The notes: generated by a model not told the origin, from the sequence alone. Numbered from the stretch's first letter, positions 1 to 10,150 are shown. The stretch is DNA of 64,000 nucleotides from Trueperella bialowiezensis (GCF_900637955.1 NZ_LR134476.1:372001-436000), one strand, 5' to 3'. Numbers and translations are program-made.

Positions 1-89
1 GCACGATGAAGTTCGACCTGTTCTAAATACAGGCCGTGCTCGTTCACGATGGGCTCCACGAGGGAGGCGATCTCGCTGTGTGTTGACAT
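1..89 (-). CDS. rimP: Ribosome maturation factor RimP, N-terminal fragment (cut by window edge)
   Basis: Only the first 29 or so residues are inside the window. The reading frame from the ATG at 89 gives MSTHSEIASLVEPIVNEHG, then LYLEQVELHR, which matches the start of RimP, the factor that binds the 30S subunit and helps its late assembly. An in-frame ATG at 98 would add three residues; the shorter start is preferred by analogy with the family. The gene points away from the window and is divergent from the membrane protein at 129, so the 30-40 bases between them must hold both start regions. RimP next to proS is a common actinobacterial order (rimP–nusA–infB would be expected to the left). 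The call rests on a short segment. Confidence 0.72.
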   Translation of the reverse strand, partial: MSTHSEIASLVEPIVNEHGLYLEQVELHR

Positions 90-128
90 GGTTCTCATCT
101 TACCCGCGGGCTGTGGCAGGATAAAGTC

Positions 129-950
129 ATGTCAAAGCGCGAATCAGGCTCCACACTCGTTTTTGCTGGGTCGCTACTGCTCGGTGTCGCTATCTTCGCC
201 CTCGTTATGGTGGTGATGGGCACCCGGCTTGATAAGGACGTCTCCCCCGAGCCTGCTAGCGAGCAAGAAAATGAACGCCAAGAAATCGCAGCCCTCGCGC
301 AGGTGATCAGCGACGACGCCGAGCTCGGCGACTACGGACAGGCGTGGCTGGATGCCCTGGGTGGGGTGTGGGTGCCCTGGCCGGACGGCGCGCCCGAGGG
401 TTACACGAATCCGCCGACGCCGGTACCCGCGGCTACAGACGCTCCCGCGGCGCTCGACCAGCTCGCCAGCACAGCGCTCAACTCCGATCTTGGTAGCACA
501 GTTACCTCCATGGGAGTTGCTGCGCTGACCTTGAACGCTCACGATGTGGCCGGATGCGGCGAGTACGATATGGCAGCGCTCGGTACGATGACCGCAACAG
601 GCACTGCTGTGGAAAGAATCGAAACGGCACGCCAATGGCTCGAACTCGACGCCGCCCGCACACCCGAGGGCGAACGTGAAAACGACGTGGCCCGCATCGA
701 ATTGCTGTCCGATCTGATCGACGCCCAACTCGCGGCCGGTGCACCTGATAAGCGCCCAGCGATCATCACAGAACCAGAACCAGATACGCACGTGACAGCC
801 GCATACGACACGGTCGTCACCGAACTACTTTCGCACGCGCGCACGGCCCAGCCAACCGACGTTCACAACGCGGCATCGTTCATCTGCCACCTGTACAAGA
901 TCCCCGGCGCCCCGGCCATCAGCCCGCTACCCGGCCTTGCCGTAGATTAA
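129..950 (+). CDS. Membrane-anchored protein of unknown function
   Basis: A 273-residue protein with one N-terminal hydrophobic segment at about residues 10-32 and no lipobox, so it is probably anchored in the membrane with the rest outside. Residues 40-270 are acidic, alanine-rich and look mostly helical, with a short Pro-rich stretch near 90-105. An AGGA sequence about eight bases before the ATG can serve as ribosome binding site. It sits between rimP and proS and is the only plus-strand gene in the first 11.9 kb; it ends five bases from the proS stop, so the two converge. In many actinobacteria a ferritin-like DUF4439 protein occupies this slot and the helical C-terminal half could be a relative, but I cannot see its diagnostic residues. 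Function unknown. Confidence 0.7.
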   Translation: MSKRESGSTLVFAGSLLLGVAIFALVMVVMGTRLDKDVSPEPASEQENERQEIAALAQVISDDAELGDYGQAWLDALGGVWVPWPDGAPEGYTNPPTPVPAATDAPAALDQLASTALNSDLGSTVTSMGVAALTLNAHDVAGCGEYDMAALGTMTATGTAVERIETARQWLELDAARTPEGERENDVARIELLSDLIDAQLAAGAPDKRPAIITEPEPDTHVTAAYDTVVTELLSHARTAQPTDVHNAASFICHLYKIPGAPAISPLPGLAVD

Positions 951-954
951 CGCC

Positions 955-2760
955 CTAGCCGCGGACAACCTCGAGGGTGGCGGCCACGGCGTCGTCGACA
1001 TCCACGTCAACTGACGTGCCCGCCCGGCGATCGCGGAGTTCCACTTTTCCATCGGCCAGACCACGCCCGACGACGATCGCATACGGCATGCCGAGCAGTT
1101 CGTAGTCTTTGAACTTGACGCCGGCGGAGACTTTCTGGCGGTCGTCGTAAATGACTTCCACGCCAGCGGCCGTGAGTTCCTCGCCGATCTTCTCTGCAGC
1201 GGCGAACACCTCACTGCCCTTGCCCGTCGCAAGAATGTGAACCTGTGCGGGGGCCACGTGTGCGGGCCATTTGAGTCCAAGCTCGTCGTGATTAAGTTCG
1301 GCGAGCGCGGCCACCAGGCGCGAAACGCCGATGCCGTACGAGCCCATCGTCACCACGGTTGCTTTACCGTTCTGGTCGAGTACGGTCAGCCCAAGCGCTT
1401 CGGCGTACTTGCGGCCCAGCTGGAAAATATGCCCGATTTCGATACCGCGCTGGATACGCAGCGGACCGGATCCATCCGGCGCCTCGTCGCCCGCTCGTAC
1501 TTCAACAGCCTCGATAAACCCGTCAGCTTCGAAATCACGGCCATACACGACGTTGTAAGAATGCTTGTCGACGGCGTCGCCACCAGTAATCCACGCCGAT
1601 CCGCGGCGCACGTGCGGATCAAGCAGGTAGCGCACCGAGCCTTCGGGACGGCCGGACTCGCTGTCGGATGCTGCCACTCGGTTCGGCGAATTCGGGCCGA
1701 TCATCATCGGACCGATGTAACCGGGCACGAGTTCGGGGTGCTTAGCCAAATCTTCTGGGCCAGCCATCTCCACTTCTGCCGGAGACACCGCCGCCTCGAT
1801 ACGCTTCAGATCTGCTTCGCGGTCCCCCGGCATGCCAATCACCACTAGTTCGCGCTCGCCATCCGGGTGCGTCAACGTCACGACCACGTTCTTCATCGTG
1901 TCCGCCGCCTCCCACGGGCGATCCGCACGCGGATGAGCCTCGTTGAAGAAATCGACCAACGCCGCGATCGTCTTCGAATCTGGGGTGTCAACGGTCTGCG
2001 CGTCCGGCACGTCCGAGTAGTCGAGATCCTCCACCGGCGGAGTGGTTACCGCTTCAGTGTTCGCCGCGTATCCGCCGTCGGAGACCACAAACGTGTCCTC
2101 CCCAACGTCGATCGGTGAGAGGAACTCTTCCGAACGCGAACCGCCCATCGCACCCGACGTCGCCTGCACGATCACATACGGCACGCCCAAACGCTTGAAG
2201 GTCTTTTCGTAGGCGTCGCGCATGATCTGGTAAGCCGAATCCAGCCCGGCGTCGTCGATATCGAACGAGTAGGCGTCCTTCATCACGAACTCGCGCGTGC
2301 GAAGCAGGCCAGCGCGCGGCCGTGCCTCGTCGCGATACTTGGTCTGGAACTGGTACAAGTTCAGCGGCAGATCCTTATACGAACTGCACATGTCTTTCAC
2401 AATGAGGGTAAACATTTCCTCATGTGTGGGCGCAAGCAGGTAGTCGTTCTCGCGGCGATCCTTCAGCCGGAAAAGGTTCGGCCCGTAATCCTCCCACCGC
2501 CCGGTCGCCTCATAGGGCTCGCGCGGAAGCAACGCCGGGAAAAGCATCTCCTGCGCTCCCGCCGAGTCCATCTCCTCGCGAATAATCTGCTCCACGTTAC
2601 GCAACACACGCAGGCCAAGCGGCAACCACGTATAAATACCTGGCGCGCTACGGCGAATATACCCGGCACGCACAAGCAACTTGTGGGATTCAACCTCGGC
2701 GTCAGCAGGATTCTCACGCAAGGTACGGACAAAAAGTTTCGACATTTTTAGCACGGCCAC
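955..2760 (-). CDS. proS: Prolyl-tRNA synthetase, bacterial type with editing insertion
   Basis: Charges tRNA-Pro with proline in the cytoplasm. The class II core is clear: a motif 2 region [18 protein letters not shown] near residues 140-160, motif 3 [17 protein letters not shown] near 470, and an anticodon-binding domain in the last 110 residues. Between motifs 2 and 3 about 170 residues form the INS editing domain that removes mischarged alanine, so this is the long bacterial (ProS type 1) form; 601 residues is a normal length. The start is uncertain: GTG at 2760, GTG at 2754 and ATG at 2745 are all in frame, with no strong ribosome binding site. Many actinobacterial ProRS begin with a Met-Leu-Arg-Met-Ser type sequence, which fits 2754, while 2745 gives [17 protein letters not shown] directly. 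Confidence 0.96.
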   Translation of the reverse strand: MAVLKMSKLFVRTLRENPADAEVESHKLLVRAGYIRRSAPGIYTWLPLGLRVLRNVEQIIREEMDSAGAQEMLFPALLPREPYEATGRWEDYGPNLFRLKDRRENDYLLAPTHEEMFTLIVKDMCSSYKDLPLNLYQFQTKYRDEARPRAGLLRTREFVMKDAYSFDIDDAGLDSAYQIMRDAYEKTFKRLGVPYVIVQATSGAMGGSRSEEFLSPIDVGEDTFVVSDGGYAANTEAVTTPPVEDLDYSDVPDAQTVDTPDSKTIAALVDFFNEAHPRADRPWEAADTMKNVVVTLTHPDGERELVVIGMPGDREADLKRIEAAVSPAEVEMAGPEDLAKHPELVPGYIGPMMIGPNSPNRVAASDSESGRPEGSVRYLLDPHVRRGSAWITGGDAVDKHSYNVVYGRDFEADGFIEAVEVRAGDEAPDGSGPLRIQRGIEIGHIFQLGRKYAEALGLTVLDQNGKATVVTMGSYGIGVSRLVAALAELNHDELGLKWPAHVAPAQVHILATGKGSEVFAAAEKIGEELTAAGVEVIYDDRQKVSAGVKFKDYELLGMPYAIVVGRGLADGKVELRDRRAGTSVDVDVDDAVAATLEVVRG

Positions 2761-2771
2761 AGTCTACCCGT

Positions 2772-3620
2772 TCAGAGCAACACAGTGGCATAGATGCCCA
2801 CCGTGGTAAACCCGGCTTTCTGATAGGCGCGCACCGCGGCCGTGTTGTAGTCATTGACATACAGCGACACCGTCGGAGCGATCGCCGCACTCACCGCGTG
2901 TGCCACGGTTACCATCGCACGTGCAGCAATCCCCTGGCCGCGCAGATCAGGAGCAGTCCACACGCCCTGAATCTGCGCCACTCCCCCAGCAATCGCGCCC
3001 ACGTCCGCCTTAAACTCCACCCGGGGAACGCCATACTCATTCGGCCCAATCCGCACGAATGTGTACCCGTGCCGCACTAAATCGTGCACTCGCCGCGTGT
3101 AAGCGTTCCCGAACACGGTCGGATCGTAACCAACCTCCTCGGTGAACATCGCCACCGACGCCGGAACCACCAGCCGCCCCTCCCCAAGCTGTGCCGCCCG
3201 CACTTCAGGATCCGGAGCCACCACCTCCCGGCCCTCATACACCATCGACAACTGGCGCTCGCGAATATCGCGCGGCCGCGAATACCCGCCATCCAGCCGC
3301 TCCCACAACGGCAACACCTGATCCGCAGGCCCCACAAGCGAATTACACAACTGGCGAGAGGTCAACAAGTGTTCGGCCAACAGATCCAAACCTGCGGCAT
3401 CAAAACCGAAAGGTACCAAGTTCGCGCCATTCCAACACAGCGCGGTCAGTTCGCCGTCGTCGTCAAAAAGCCCCAGCGCGTGAGCCGGGCGCGTGGGCTC
3501 CGCCTCGATGTGTACGCGAGCGAGAACAGTGGCAACCGGGTCACGTTCCAACAACCGGATGGCAGCCGGCTTGTCAAGCGCGCTGAGCCGCCGAATGCGC
3601 GAGCGGCGCAGCCAGCGCAT
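2772..3620 (-). CDS. GNAT family N-acetyltransferase with DUF4081 N-terminal domain
   Basis: A 282-residue two-domain protein. The N-terminal half (about 1-130) matches the DUF4081 type that precedes GNAT domains in actinobacteria; the C-terminal half has the acetyl-CoA loop motif DLRGQGIAARAM and a final strand-helix with NDYNTAAVRAYQKAGF, both typical of GNAT enzymes. The substrate cannot be read from sequence. Its ATG overlaps the ispG stop by one base (TGATG), so it is translationally coupled to ispG, and proS follows 11 bases downstream. The same trio ispG–GNAT–proS is conserved widely in the phylum, which argues for a housekeeping role. Confidence 0.85.
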   Translation of the reverse strand: MRWLRRSRIRRLSALDKPAAIRLLERDPVATVLARVHIEAEPTRPAHALGLFDDDGELTALCWNGANLVPFGFDAAGLDLLAEHLLTSRQLCNSLVGPADQVLPLWERLDGGYSRPRDIRERQLSMVYEGREVVAPDPEVRAAQLGEGRLVVPASVAMFTEEVGYDPTVFGNAYTRRVHDLVRHGYTFVRIGPNEYGVPRVEFKADVGAIAGGVAQIQGVWTAPDLRGQGIAARAMVTVAHAVSAAIAPTVSLYVNDYNTAAVRAYQKAGFTTVGIYATVLL

Positions 3621-4780
3621 CAGACGATCACTTCTGGCGAGGCCGCAGGATCCTCAGCAAGCCCAAGTTCTTCAGCCACGATGCGTGAACGGCGAATGAG
3701 CGTCTCAACAATTTCGCTTTCCGGCACCGTCTCCACCACTTTGCCACGCACAAAAATCTGGCCCTTACCGTTGCCCGAAGCCACGCCTAAATCGGCCTCG
3801 CGTGCCTCGCCCGGCCCGTTGACCACACAGCCCATGACGGCCACACGCAACGGGAAATTGACGTCCTTCAAACCCTCGGTCACAGAATTGGCGAGCGTAT
3901 ACACGTCCACCTGAGCACGCCCACACGATGGGCACGACACGATCTCCAATTTGCGTTCGCGCAAGCCCAACGAGCGCAGGATCTCCTCGCCCACCTTCAC
4001 CTCTTCAACCGGCGGCGCTGAAAGCGAGACCCTAATCGTGTCACCAATCCCACGGCTGAGCAACGCACCAAAAGCGACAGCTGACTTAATCGTGCCCTGA
4101 AACTCCGGACCCGCCTCCGTCACACCCAGGTGCAACGGCCAATCGCCGGCCTCCGACAGCAGCTCGTAGGCGCGCACCATCGTCACCGGGTCATGATGCT
4201 TGACCGAAATCGCGAAATCATAAAACCCAGACTCTTCGAACAGGCGTGCCTCATTGACCGCCGATTCCACCAGCGCCTCGGGGGTTGCCTTCCCATACTT
4301 TTGCATGAGACGCCGATCCAGCGACCCGGCATTAATACCAATCCGCATCGCCGTACCGTTCGCGTTCGCGGCGGCCGCAATCTCCGGAATCTTGTCATCA
4401 AACTTCTTAATGTTGCCCGGGTTCACGCGCACGCCCATCCCCGATTCAATTGCGGCGAACACGTAACGCGGCTGGAAATGAATATCGGCAATCACCGGAA
4501 TCGTTGACTGGGCGGCGATGGTCGCGAGCGCATCAGCATCCTTATCCGTTGGGCAGGCCACGCGCACAATATCGCAGCCGGCCGCAGTTAGCTCGGCGAT
4601 CTGTTGGAGGGTTGCGCCGATGTCGTGCGTCTTCGTCGTGGTCATCGACTGTACTGTGACCGGCGCGTCTCCGCCCACGAAAACATCGCCCACCTTGATT
4701 TGGCGGGTCTTCTTCCGCGGCCGAATAACCTGCGGAACTTCCTTCACTTTCGGGATACCAAGCGATACTGGAATACTCAC
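3620..4780 (-). CDS. ispG: 4-hydroxy-3-methylbut-2-enyl diphosphate synthase (flavodoxin-type)
   Basis: Sixth step of the MEP isoprenoid pathway: converts the cyclic diphosphate MEcPP to HMBPP with a [4Fe-4S] cluster. The 386-residue length, the TIM-barrel N-terminal part ([19 protein letters not shown]) and the cluster cysteines in [12 protein letters not shown] and [16 protein letters not shown], with their downstream glutamate, are all present. Translation begins at a GTG at 4780. It is encoded close to dxr, another MEP enzyme, with only rseP between them, the usual actinobacterial arrangement. Confidence 0.97.
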   Translation of the reverse strand: MSIPVSLGIPKVKEVPQVIRPRKKTRQIKVGDVFVGGDAPVTVQSMTTTKTHDIGATLQQIAELTAAGCDIVRVACPTDKDADALATIAAQSTIPVIADIHFQPRYVFAAIESGMGVRVNPGNIKKFDDKIPEIAAAANANGTAMRIGINAGSLDRRLMQKYGKATPEALVESAVNEARLFEESGFYDFAISVKHHDPVTMVRAYELLSEAGDWPLHLGVTEAGPEFQGTIKSAVAFGALLSRGIGDTIRVSLSAPPVEEVKVGEEILRSLGLRERKLEIVSCPSCGRAQVDVYTLANSVTEGLKDVNFPLRVAVMGCVVNGPGEAREADLGVASGNGKGQIFVRGKVVETVPESEIVETLIRRSRIVAEELGLAEDPAASPEVIV

Positions 4781-4867
4781 GCTCTGATTATGTCATCTCC
4801 CCACGAGTTCTACAGTGTGAGACACCTCTTGGTCGCCTCACAGCTGGTCTTTAGCGTTGTCCGCCCG

Positions 4868-6181
4868 CTATCTGATCGGGTTCGCAATATCAGCGACGAC
4901 GAGCAGCACCGTCATCGCGATCAAGGCAATAATGACCACCTGGCTGAGCGGTAGGAGCCGTGCCGTGTCGAACGGGCCTGGATCAGCGGTTCCGCGCATG
5001 CGGGCGATCTGCCTGCGGGTACCCTCGATGAGCGCTCCGAGGATGTGCCCGCCGTCGAGTGGTAGTAACGGAATCATGTTGAACACAAACAGCGACATGT
5101 TGAGCCCCACCAAAAGCAGTAGCAAATCGCCTGCCCGATCGGTAAGCCCATAGGTGGCGTTGTCCGTCGCTGTGATGTTACCTGCGATGTCGGCAACGCC
5201 GACGATGCCGATCACCCCGGTGTGATCGCGTTCGGCGCCCGTGATCAGGTCGGTCAGCGTGTTCCACAGGTGGACTGGCAGCGCAAGCACAACCTTGCCG
5301 GTGCCCACCGCGAAATCCCATGTTGCCCCAGGAACCGCCGTGATCGGCTGGCGTTCGCGCTGCGACGCCGGTGAGATCCCCACATACGGAACGTCGTGGG
5401 TGAGCGGATCTCCGGCGTCGTCGTATACCGGCTGCCCGGCGTCAAGCACTGGCTTGGTCACGGTGACCGGTTCGATGACGACGTCGATCTGACGACCGTC
5501 CCGCACCACTTCGGCGATCACCGGATCGGAGCCGCCACTGGCGATAGCAGCCGATAGCTCATGCCAATTCGTGGTCGGTATCCCACCCCACGTGACGATG
5601 GAATCGCCGAGCTGCAGGTCAGAGCGCGACGCCGGGCTAGGCGGGTTGTCGGCGTCGCACGTGCCATCCGAAGGCGTGCTCGACGCCTCAGCGTTGACGC
5701 ATGGCGTGATCGCACCCACCGTGTTCGTCAGCTGCGGGGTGCCAATACCGACGAACACTACCGCCAGCAATACTGCCGCTAACACGAGGTTCATCACCGG
5801 TCCACCGCACATGACCACAAGTTTTTGCCAGGCAGGCAGGCGCCAAAACGCTTGGTCTTCCTCGCCAGGCTCGAGTTCGGCAGCCGAAGCGCGCCGAGCC
5901 TCTTCGGCCATCGTTAACTGGCCATTCTTGTGCGTTGGGGTGCCGGCCTTCGCTGGCGCCAACATTCCGGCCAAGGCCACGTAACCGCCAAGTGGGATCG
6001 CCTTAATCCCATATTCGGTGCCCCCGCGAGTCACCGACCACAAGGTCGGCCCAAAACCAATGAAATATTGGGAGACCTTCACCCCGAACTTTTTAGCTGG
6101 CACAAGGTGGCCAAGTTCGTGCAGACCCACCGAGACCAGCAGGCCAATAATCAGCAAAAGAATGCCAGGGAGCGCACCCAC
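4868..6181 (-). CDS. rseP: Site-2 intramembrane zinc metalloprotease (RseP/Rip1 family)
   Basis: Membrane-embedded M50 protease that cuts transmembrane regulators such as anti-sigma factors. The catalytic HELGH motif lies at residues 21-25 in the first membrane segment, and the C-terminal metal-binding motif is in NMIPLLPLDGGHILGALIEG, flanked by membrane segments; a PDZ-like region (about 180-260, LQLGDSIVTWGGIPTTNWHEL) lies between. I place the start at the GTG at 6181, two bases after the dxr stop codon; the frame stays open to a GTG at 6223, but that would overlap dxr by 40 bases. This gives 437 residues, normal for the actinobacterial Rip1 group. The placement between dxr and ispG is standard and does not reveal the substrate. 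Confidence 0.93.
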   Translation of the reverse strand: MGALPGILLLIIGLLVSVGLHELGHLVPAKKFGVKVSQYFIGFGPTLWSVTRGGTEYGIKAIPLGGYVALAGMLAPAKAGTPTHKNGQLTMAEEARRASAAELEPGEEDQAFWRLPAWQKLVVMCGGPVMNLVLAAVLLAVVFVGIGTPQLTNTVGAITPCVNAEASSTPSDGTCDADNPPSPASRSDLQLGDSIVTWGGIPTTNWHELSAAIASGGSDPVIAEVVRDGRQIDVVIEPVTVTKPVLDAGQPVYDDAGDPLTHDVPYVGISPASQRERQPITAVPGATWDFAVGTGKVVLALPVHLWNTLTDLITGAERDHTGVIGIVGVADIAGNITATDNATYGLTDRAGDLLLLLVGLNMSLFVFNMIPLLPLDGGHILGALIEGTRRQIARMRGTADPGPFDTARLLPLSQVVIIALIAMTVLLVVADIANPIR

Positions 6182-6183
6182 GG

Positions 6184-7398
6184 CTAAGCTCCGAACGCGG
6201 TGCGTGCCGTGCGCCGCGCCCACTCGTCAGCGCCATGTACGGCAGCCAGGTCCACCTGCCCGGGAGCGTCAAACGCGTCAAGCACGCGTGCCACCGTGTC
6301 CACGATGTCGAGGTAGCCGATCGTGCCCGCACGGAAAGCTGCCACGCCTTCTTCGTTGGCGGCGTTCAACACTGCCGGATGAAGTGCCGAGGCCGCAACA
6401 GCCTGCCGTGCCAAATCAATCGCGGGGAACACGGACGCATCGTAGGGTTCGAACGTCCACGCCGCCGGCTCATCCCACGAGCACGGGCGCGCAACCCCAT
6501 CCAGCCGCCGCGGCCACGACAGTCCGAGAGCGATCGGCAAGCGCATATCCGGAGGCGAGGCCTGCGAGATAGTCGAACCGTCGATAAACTCCACCATCGA
6601 ATGGATCACCGACTGCGGGTGAATCACCACGGTGATGTCCGCGGGCGCAACATCGAACAGCAGTGCTGCCTCAATGAGTTCGAGCCCTTTATTCATGAGC
6701 GTGGAGGAATTAATGGTCACCACAGGACCCATATCCCACGTTGGATGATTGAGCGCCTGTTCCGGCGTCACCTTTGCCAACTCGGCGCGCGACCAGCCGC
6801 GGAACGGACCGCCCGAAGCCGTGAGGATCAGCCGACGAACCTCCGATTCGCCCGTCACCACGCGCGAGGTCAACCCCTTGGCGTGCCGCCCGGAGGTGAG
6901 CGCCTGCGCGAGCGCAGAGTGCTCCGAATCTACCGGCACGATCTGCCCCGGCCAGGCCATCGCAGCAGCAATCAGACCGCCGCCCACGACCAGTGATTCT
7001 TTATTCGCAAGCGCGAGCGTAGCACCTGACCTCAGAGCAGCAAGAGTCGGTTCAAGTCCGATGGCTCCGGTAATCCCATTGAGCACGACGCCGGATTCCT
7101 CCGCCGTGCCACTGAGCGAACCGGCCAGTTCTACCATCGCTACTGCACCGGTGTCTACCTGCGGGGCCGGCTGGCCAGGTGCGATCTGCTCCCACGCGGC
7201 CACGAACTCATCGGCCCGATCAGCAGCAATCGCCACCCGCGGTACAGCAAAATCACGTGCCTGAGTGGCGAGCAGTTCTATGTTGCCACCACCAGCACCC
7301 AACCCCATCACTCGGTACTGTGCCGAATGGGCGGCAATGACCTCGAGGGCCTGAGTGCCGATCGATCCAGTAGAGCCGAGTAGAACGACGTCGCGCAT
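6184..7398 (-). CDS. dxr: 1-deoxy-D-xylulose 5-phosphate reductoisomerase
   Basis: Committed second step of the MEP isoprenoid pathway: rearranges and reduces DXP to MEP using NADPH and a divalent metal. The NADPH-binding GSTGSIGTQALEVIAAH begins at residue 8, the substrate/metal residues are in LANKESLVVGG and LTASGGPFRGW, and the helical C-terminal domain is complete; 404 residues is typical. Its ATG overlaps the stop of the preceding DivIVA-domain gene by one base (TAATG), and rseP begins two bases after its own stop, so the block rlmN–divIVA-like–dxr–rseP is probably one transcript. Confidence 0.97.
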   Translation of the reverse strand: MRDVVLLGSTGSIGTQALEVIAAHSAQYRVMGLGAGGGNIELLATQARDFAVPRVAIAADRADEFVAAWEQIAPGQPAPQVDTGAVAMVELAGSLSGTAEESGVVLNGITGAIGLEPTLAALRSGATLALANKESLVVGGGLIAAAMAWPGQIVPVDSEHSALAQALTSGRHAKGLTSRVVTGESEVRRLILTASGGPFRGWSRAELAKVTPEQALNHPTWDMGPVVTINSSTLMNKGLELIEAALLFDVAPADITVVIHPQSVIHSMVEFIDGSTISQASPPDMRLPIALGLSWPRRLDGVARPCSWDEPAAWTFEPYDASVFPAIDLARQAVAASALHPAVLNAANEEGVAAFRAGTIGYLDIVDTVARVLDAFDAPGQVDLAAVHGADEWARRTARTAFGA

Positions 7399-7943
7399 TA
7401 TTCGACTGCCAGTAGCACGGACACGGCACGGTCAATAAACACGTCGACAACCGCCTCCGAATATGCCTGAGACCCGCGTGCCGTCGGGAAGGACGCCAAA
7501 CGTAAATCGGCCGACGAAAGCGATTGCGTTCCCGAAAAATAGTCGGCGAGCCTTGCCATGAGGGCGTCCACGTCCTTCTTCGCATAACCTTGGCCCGTGG
7601 CATCCGCGAACTTCTCCCCGTTCGGGCGCATCAGCCGCGGATACAAGCTCTGCGCGAGCTCATATGTGCGGTCCAACCACGCGGCCTCGCCTTCCTCGTC
7701 CACTACCCGTGCCCGGCGCTGTTGCACGAACGCCGATTCGAGCCTGTCTAACGCCGCATCCACGAGTTTCGGATCATATCCGCCACGTACCCAATCAAAA
7801 GCGATGTTGCGCACCGATGTCTCATCAATCCCCAGCGAGTCATCACCGCCGTAAGCTTGCTTGGCGCGCTCCAAGAACTCTTCTACTTGCTCGGCCTTAT
7901 AGCCGTAATCGCCCTTATCAACTCGTTCGAACGTGTCAGCCAT
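7398..7943 (-). CDS. Small DivIVA-domain protein
   Basis: A 181-residue protein with two weak copies of the DivIVA-type motif: FERVDKGDYGYKAEQVEEFLERAKQAY at the start and a second GYAKKDVDALMARLADYF near residues 120-140. This repeated motif is also annotated as a DivIVA domain in small actinobacterial proteins of this locus; unlike true DivIVA/Wag31 there is no long coiled coil, so a role in polar growth is not implied. It overlaps the 3' end of rlmN by eight bases and the dxr start by one base, pointing to translational coupling. Molecular function is unknown. Confidence 0.8.
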   Translation of the reverse strand: MADTFERVDKGDYGYKAEQVEEFLERAKQAYGGDDSLGIDETSVRNIAFDWVRGGYDPKLVDAALDRLESAFVQQRRARVVDEEGEAAWLDRTYELAQSLYPRLMRPNGEKFADATGQGYAKKDVDALMARLADYFSGTQSLSSADLRLASFPTARGSQAYSEAVVDVFIDRAVSVLLAVE

Positions 7944-9228
7944 CTGTCCCCCTCCGACCCGCTGCTAACTGCTGCGCCAAATCTTTTGGTTCGGCACGAT
8001 GTTCCATAATCCGCACCTCGACCGCCTCCTGCGCTTTCTTCGCCCGGCGTGCCACGTTATCCCGATCCACCACTTCGGCTGCCAGCTGCCCGCACGCGCC
8101 GTCGATGTCAGATCCGCGTGTGTCACGTACCGTCGTCGAAATACCCTCTGCCCGTAGTGTATCGACGAACGTACGCGTTGCGGCAGCAGTTGACGCCGTC
8201 CAAATACTGCCCGGGGTGGGATTGAGCGGAATAGGGTTGACGTGCGCCCAGCCGCGCCCGCGCCGATTCAGTTCGGCTGCCAGGAGCTGGGCCCGCCACT
8301 GGTGGTCATTCATGTCTTTAATGAGCGCATATTCGATCGACACGCGCCGCCCGGTCTTCACGAAATACAGGCGTGCCGCATCCAGTAGCTCGCCCACCTT
8401 GTACCGGGAGTTGATCGGAATCAGGTCATCACGCAGGCCGTCGTCGGGAGCGTGTAACGACACGGCGAGCGTGACCGGCATGCCCTCCAATGCGAGCTTC
8501 TTAATTGCTGGCACGAGCCCAACAGTCGACACGGTGACGTTCCTGGCCGACATCCCGAATCCTTCCGGTGCCGGCTCAATCATCCGCCGCAGAGCTTCCC
8601 GTACAGCCGGATAGTTCGCCATCGGCTCGCCCATTCCCATGAACACAACGTTCGTCACCCGCCGCGGCGCCCCTAGTTCGCCCGACTCTGCGATCTCCAT
8701 GTTGCGCCGCAACTGCTCAACAATTTCGGCAGCTGACAGGTTACGCGACAGCCCGGCTTGGCCCGTCGCACAAAACGGGCACGCCATACCGCAGCCAGCT
8801 TGCGAGGACAGGCACAAGGTAGCCCGGTCCGGATATGCCATGAGCACGGATTCCACAACGACGCCGTCATGCAACTTCCACAACACCTTCAGCGTTTTCC
8901 CGCCGTCGGCAACCTGGCTAGATACCCGCTCCATGAGCGGCGGCAACACCGCCGCCACGAGCTCTTCCCTGCCATTTTCAGGCAGATCCGTCATCCGATC
9001 CGGGTCGATCGTCCGGTGGGTGAAATAGTGTGCAGAGATCTGGTCGGCCCGAAAACCCGGGTGTCCCATCTGCTCAAGAAGTTCCCGGCGCTCGCCCCGA
9101 TCAAGATCCGCAAGATGGCGCGGCGGCTTACCCCTGCGCTTCTCATGAAAGGTCAGGGTCAGTTCACGGCCGCTCTCGTTACGAGGGCGAACCTGACGAA
9201 CACCGGGGTTAGCGTGCTGGTTTTTCAT
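7936..9228 (-). CDS. rlmN: 23S rRNA (adenine-2503-C2)/tRNA (adenine-37-C2) methyltransferase, radical SAM
   Basis: Methylates A2503 in the peptidyl-transferase centre of 23S rRNA, and A37 of some tRNAs. The radical SAM cysteines are in AGCGMACPFCATGQ (CX3CX2C), followed by the SAM-binding GMGEPMANY. The conserved C-terminal cysteine that carries the transient methyl group is in DIDGACGQLAAE. Length 430 includes an N-terminal extension of about 35 basic residues before the usual start region (HLADLDRGERRELLEQMG). The gene has a short gap from cdsA (32 bases), and overlaps the next gene by eight bases. Confidence 0.96.
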   Translation of the reverse strand: MKNQHANPGVRQVRPRNESGRELTLTFHEKRRGKPPRHLADLDRGERRELLEQMGHPGFRADQISAHYFTHRTIDPDRMTDLPENGREELVAAVLPPLMERVSSQVADGGKTLKVLWKLHDGVVVESVLMAYPDRATLCLSSQAGCGMACPFCATGQAGLSRNLSAAEIVEQLRRNMEIAESGELGAPRRVTNVVFMGMGEPMANYPAVREALRRMIEPAPEGFGMSARNVTVSTVGLVPAIKKLALEGMPVTLAVSLHAPDDGLRDDLIPINSRYKVGELLDAARLYFVKTGRRVSIEYALIKDMNDHQWRAQLLAAELNRRGRGWAHVNPIPLNPTPGSIWTASTAAATRTFVDTLRAEGISTTVRDTRGSDIDGACGQLAAEVVDRDNVARRAKKAQEAVEVRIMEHRAEPKDLAQQLAAGRRGTDG

Positions 9229-9260
9229 AGCTCATCCATTGTGCCAGCCAAAGCAAAAAA

Positions 9261-10148
9261 TTAGAACAGGCCAAGTGCGAGGGCGAACAGGAGATAGCAC
9301 ACAGGCGCACAAAAAATCATCGAATCAATCCGGTCGAGCATTCCGCCATGCCCGGGGAAAATCGATCCCATGTCCTTCACTCCAAGGTCACGTTTCAGCA
9401 GCGACTCCGCGAAATCACCAGCCGTGGCAAACACCGGGGTGAGCAGACCGAATGCAGCCACCCATGGCCAGTCAAGATCAAGAACGTACCCGCACATCAG
9501 CCACGCCACCAGCGCAGCACCAATCACCGAGCCGGCGAACCCTTCCCACGATTTCTTCGGAGAGATCGACGGCGCAATCGAATGCTTACCAAACAACACT
9601 CCGGCTAGCCAGCCCCCGGTATCCGAGGCCACCGGCAACAAGATAAAAGCTAAACTCACCCACGCACCATCAGGCATGGCCGCCATCGCCACCGCAAACA
9701 TGCCCATCACGCCCAGCCACGCCACAGAAAAACAACCCGCGAGCGCATCGCGCATTCCCGCCGGCCTACGCCAACACCACACCATTGCAACCGCGCAGGT
9801 AAGGAAATAGGTAATCAGGCCTCCGCCTAGGCCGTGCGTCCACGTCACCACAAGCATGATCGCCTGGCCAATAAGCAAGGGCACGATCGGAATGCGAAAA
9901 TCTCGGACCAGTAAGGCGCCGGCCATTTCCCACAGGGCGATACTCAGCGCAACGACGATAAGACCAACAAAGATCTCAATCCGAATAAACAGCGCCAGCC
10001 ACACGATCGCAAGCAACACGAGCGCCGTGGGAACGGCTAGCCACAAATTACGCCCTGCCCGCGAGGTCGACTCCCGCGGCGGTTGCGGCGGACGTGGTGC
10101 AAGCCGCGCCCAAAACGACGCGGCTTGCACCGAACGATCAACGTCCAT
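9261..10148 (-). CDS. cdsA: Phosphatidate cytidylyltransferase (CDP-diglyceride synthase)
   Basis: Makes CDP-diacylglycerol, the precursor of phosphatidylglycerol, cardiolipin and phosphatidylinositol, from phosphatidic acid and CTP at the membrane. The protein has about eight hydrophobic segments and the family signature near its C-terminus: SPKKSWEGFAGS, then GDFAESLLKRDLGVKDMG and GHGGMLDRIDSM. It has a 30-residue cytoplasmic N-terminal tail rich in Pro and Arg. The ATG lies two bases after the frr stop codon, so it is cotranscribed with pyrH–frr, the normal bacterial order. Confidence 0.96.
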   Translation of the reverse strand: MDVDRSVQAASFWARLAPRPPQPPRESTSRAGRNLWLAVPTALVLLAIVWLALFIRIEIFVGLIVVALSIALWEMAGALLVRDFRIPIVPLLIGQAIMLVVTWTHGLGGGLITYFLTCAVAMVWCWRRPAGMRDALAGCFSVAWLGVMGMFAVAMAAMPDGAWVSLAFILLPVASDTGGWLAGVLFGKHSIAPSISPKKSWEGFAGSVIGAALVAWLMCGYVLDLDWPWVAAFGLLTPVFATAGDFAESLLKRDLGVKDMGSIFPGHGGMLDRIDSMIFCAPVCYLLFALALGLF

Positions 10149-10150
10149 AT

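Noticed and set aside
1237-1848. A 203-residue open frame antisense to proS
   Set aside because: It lies inside the proS coding region, on the opposite strand, with no homology or start signal.
6182-6223. Longer rseP start at the GTG at 6223
   Set aside because: It would overlap dxr by 40 bases and the added residues do not resemble the family; the GTG just after the dxr stop fits better.
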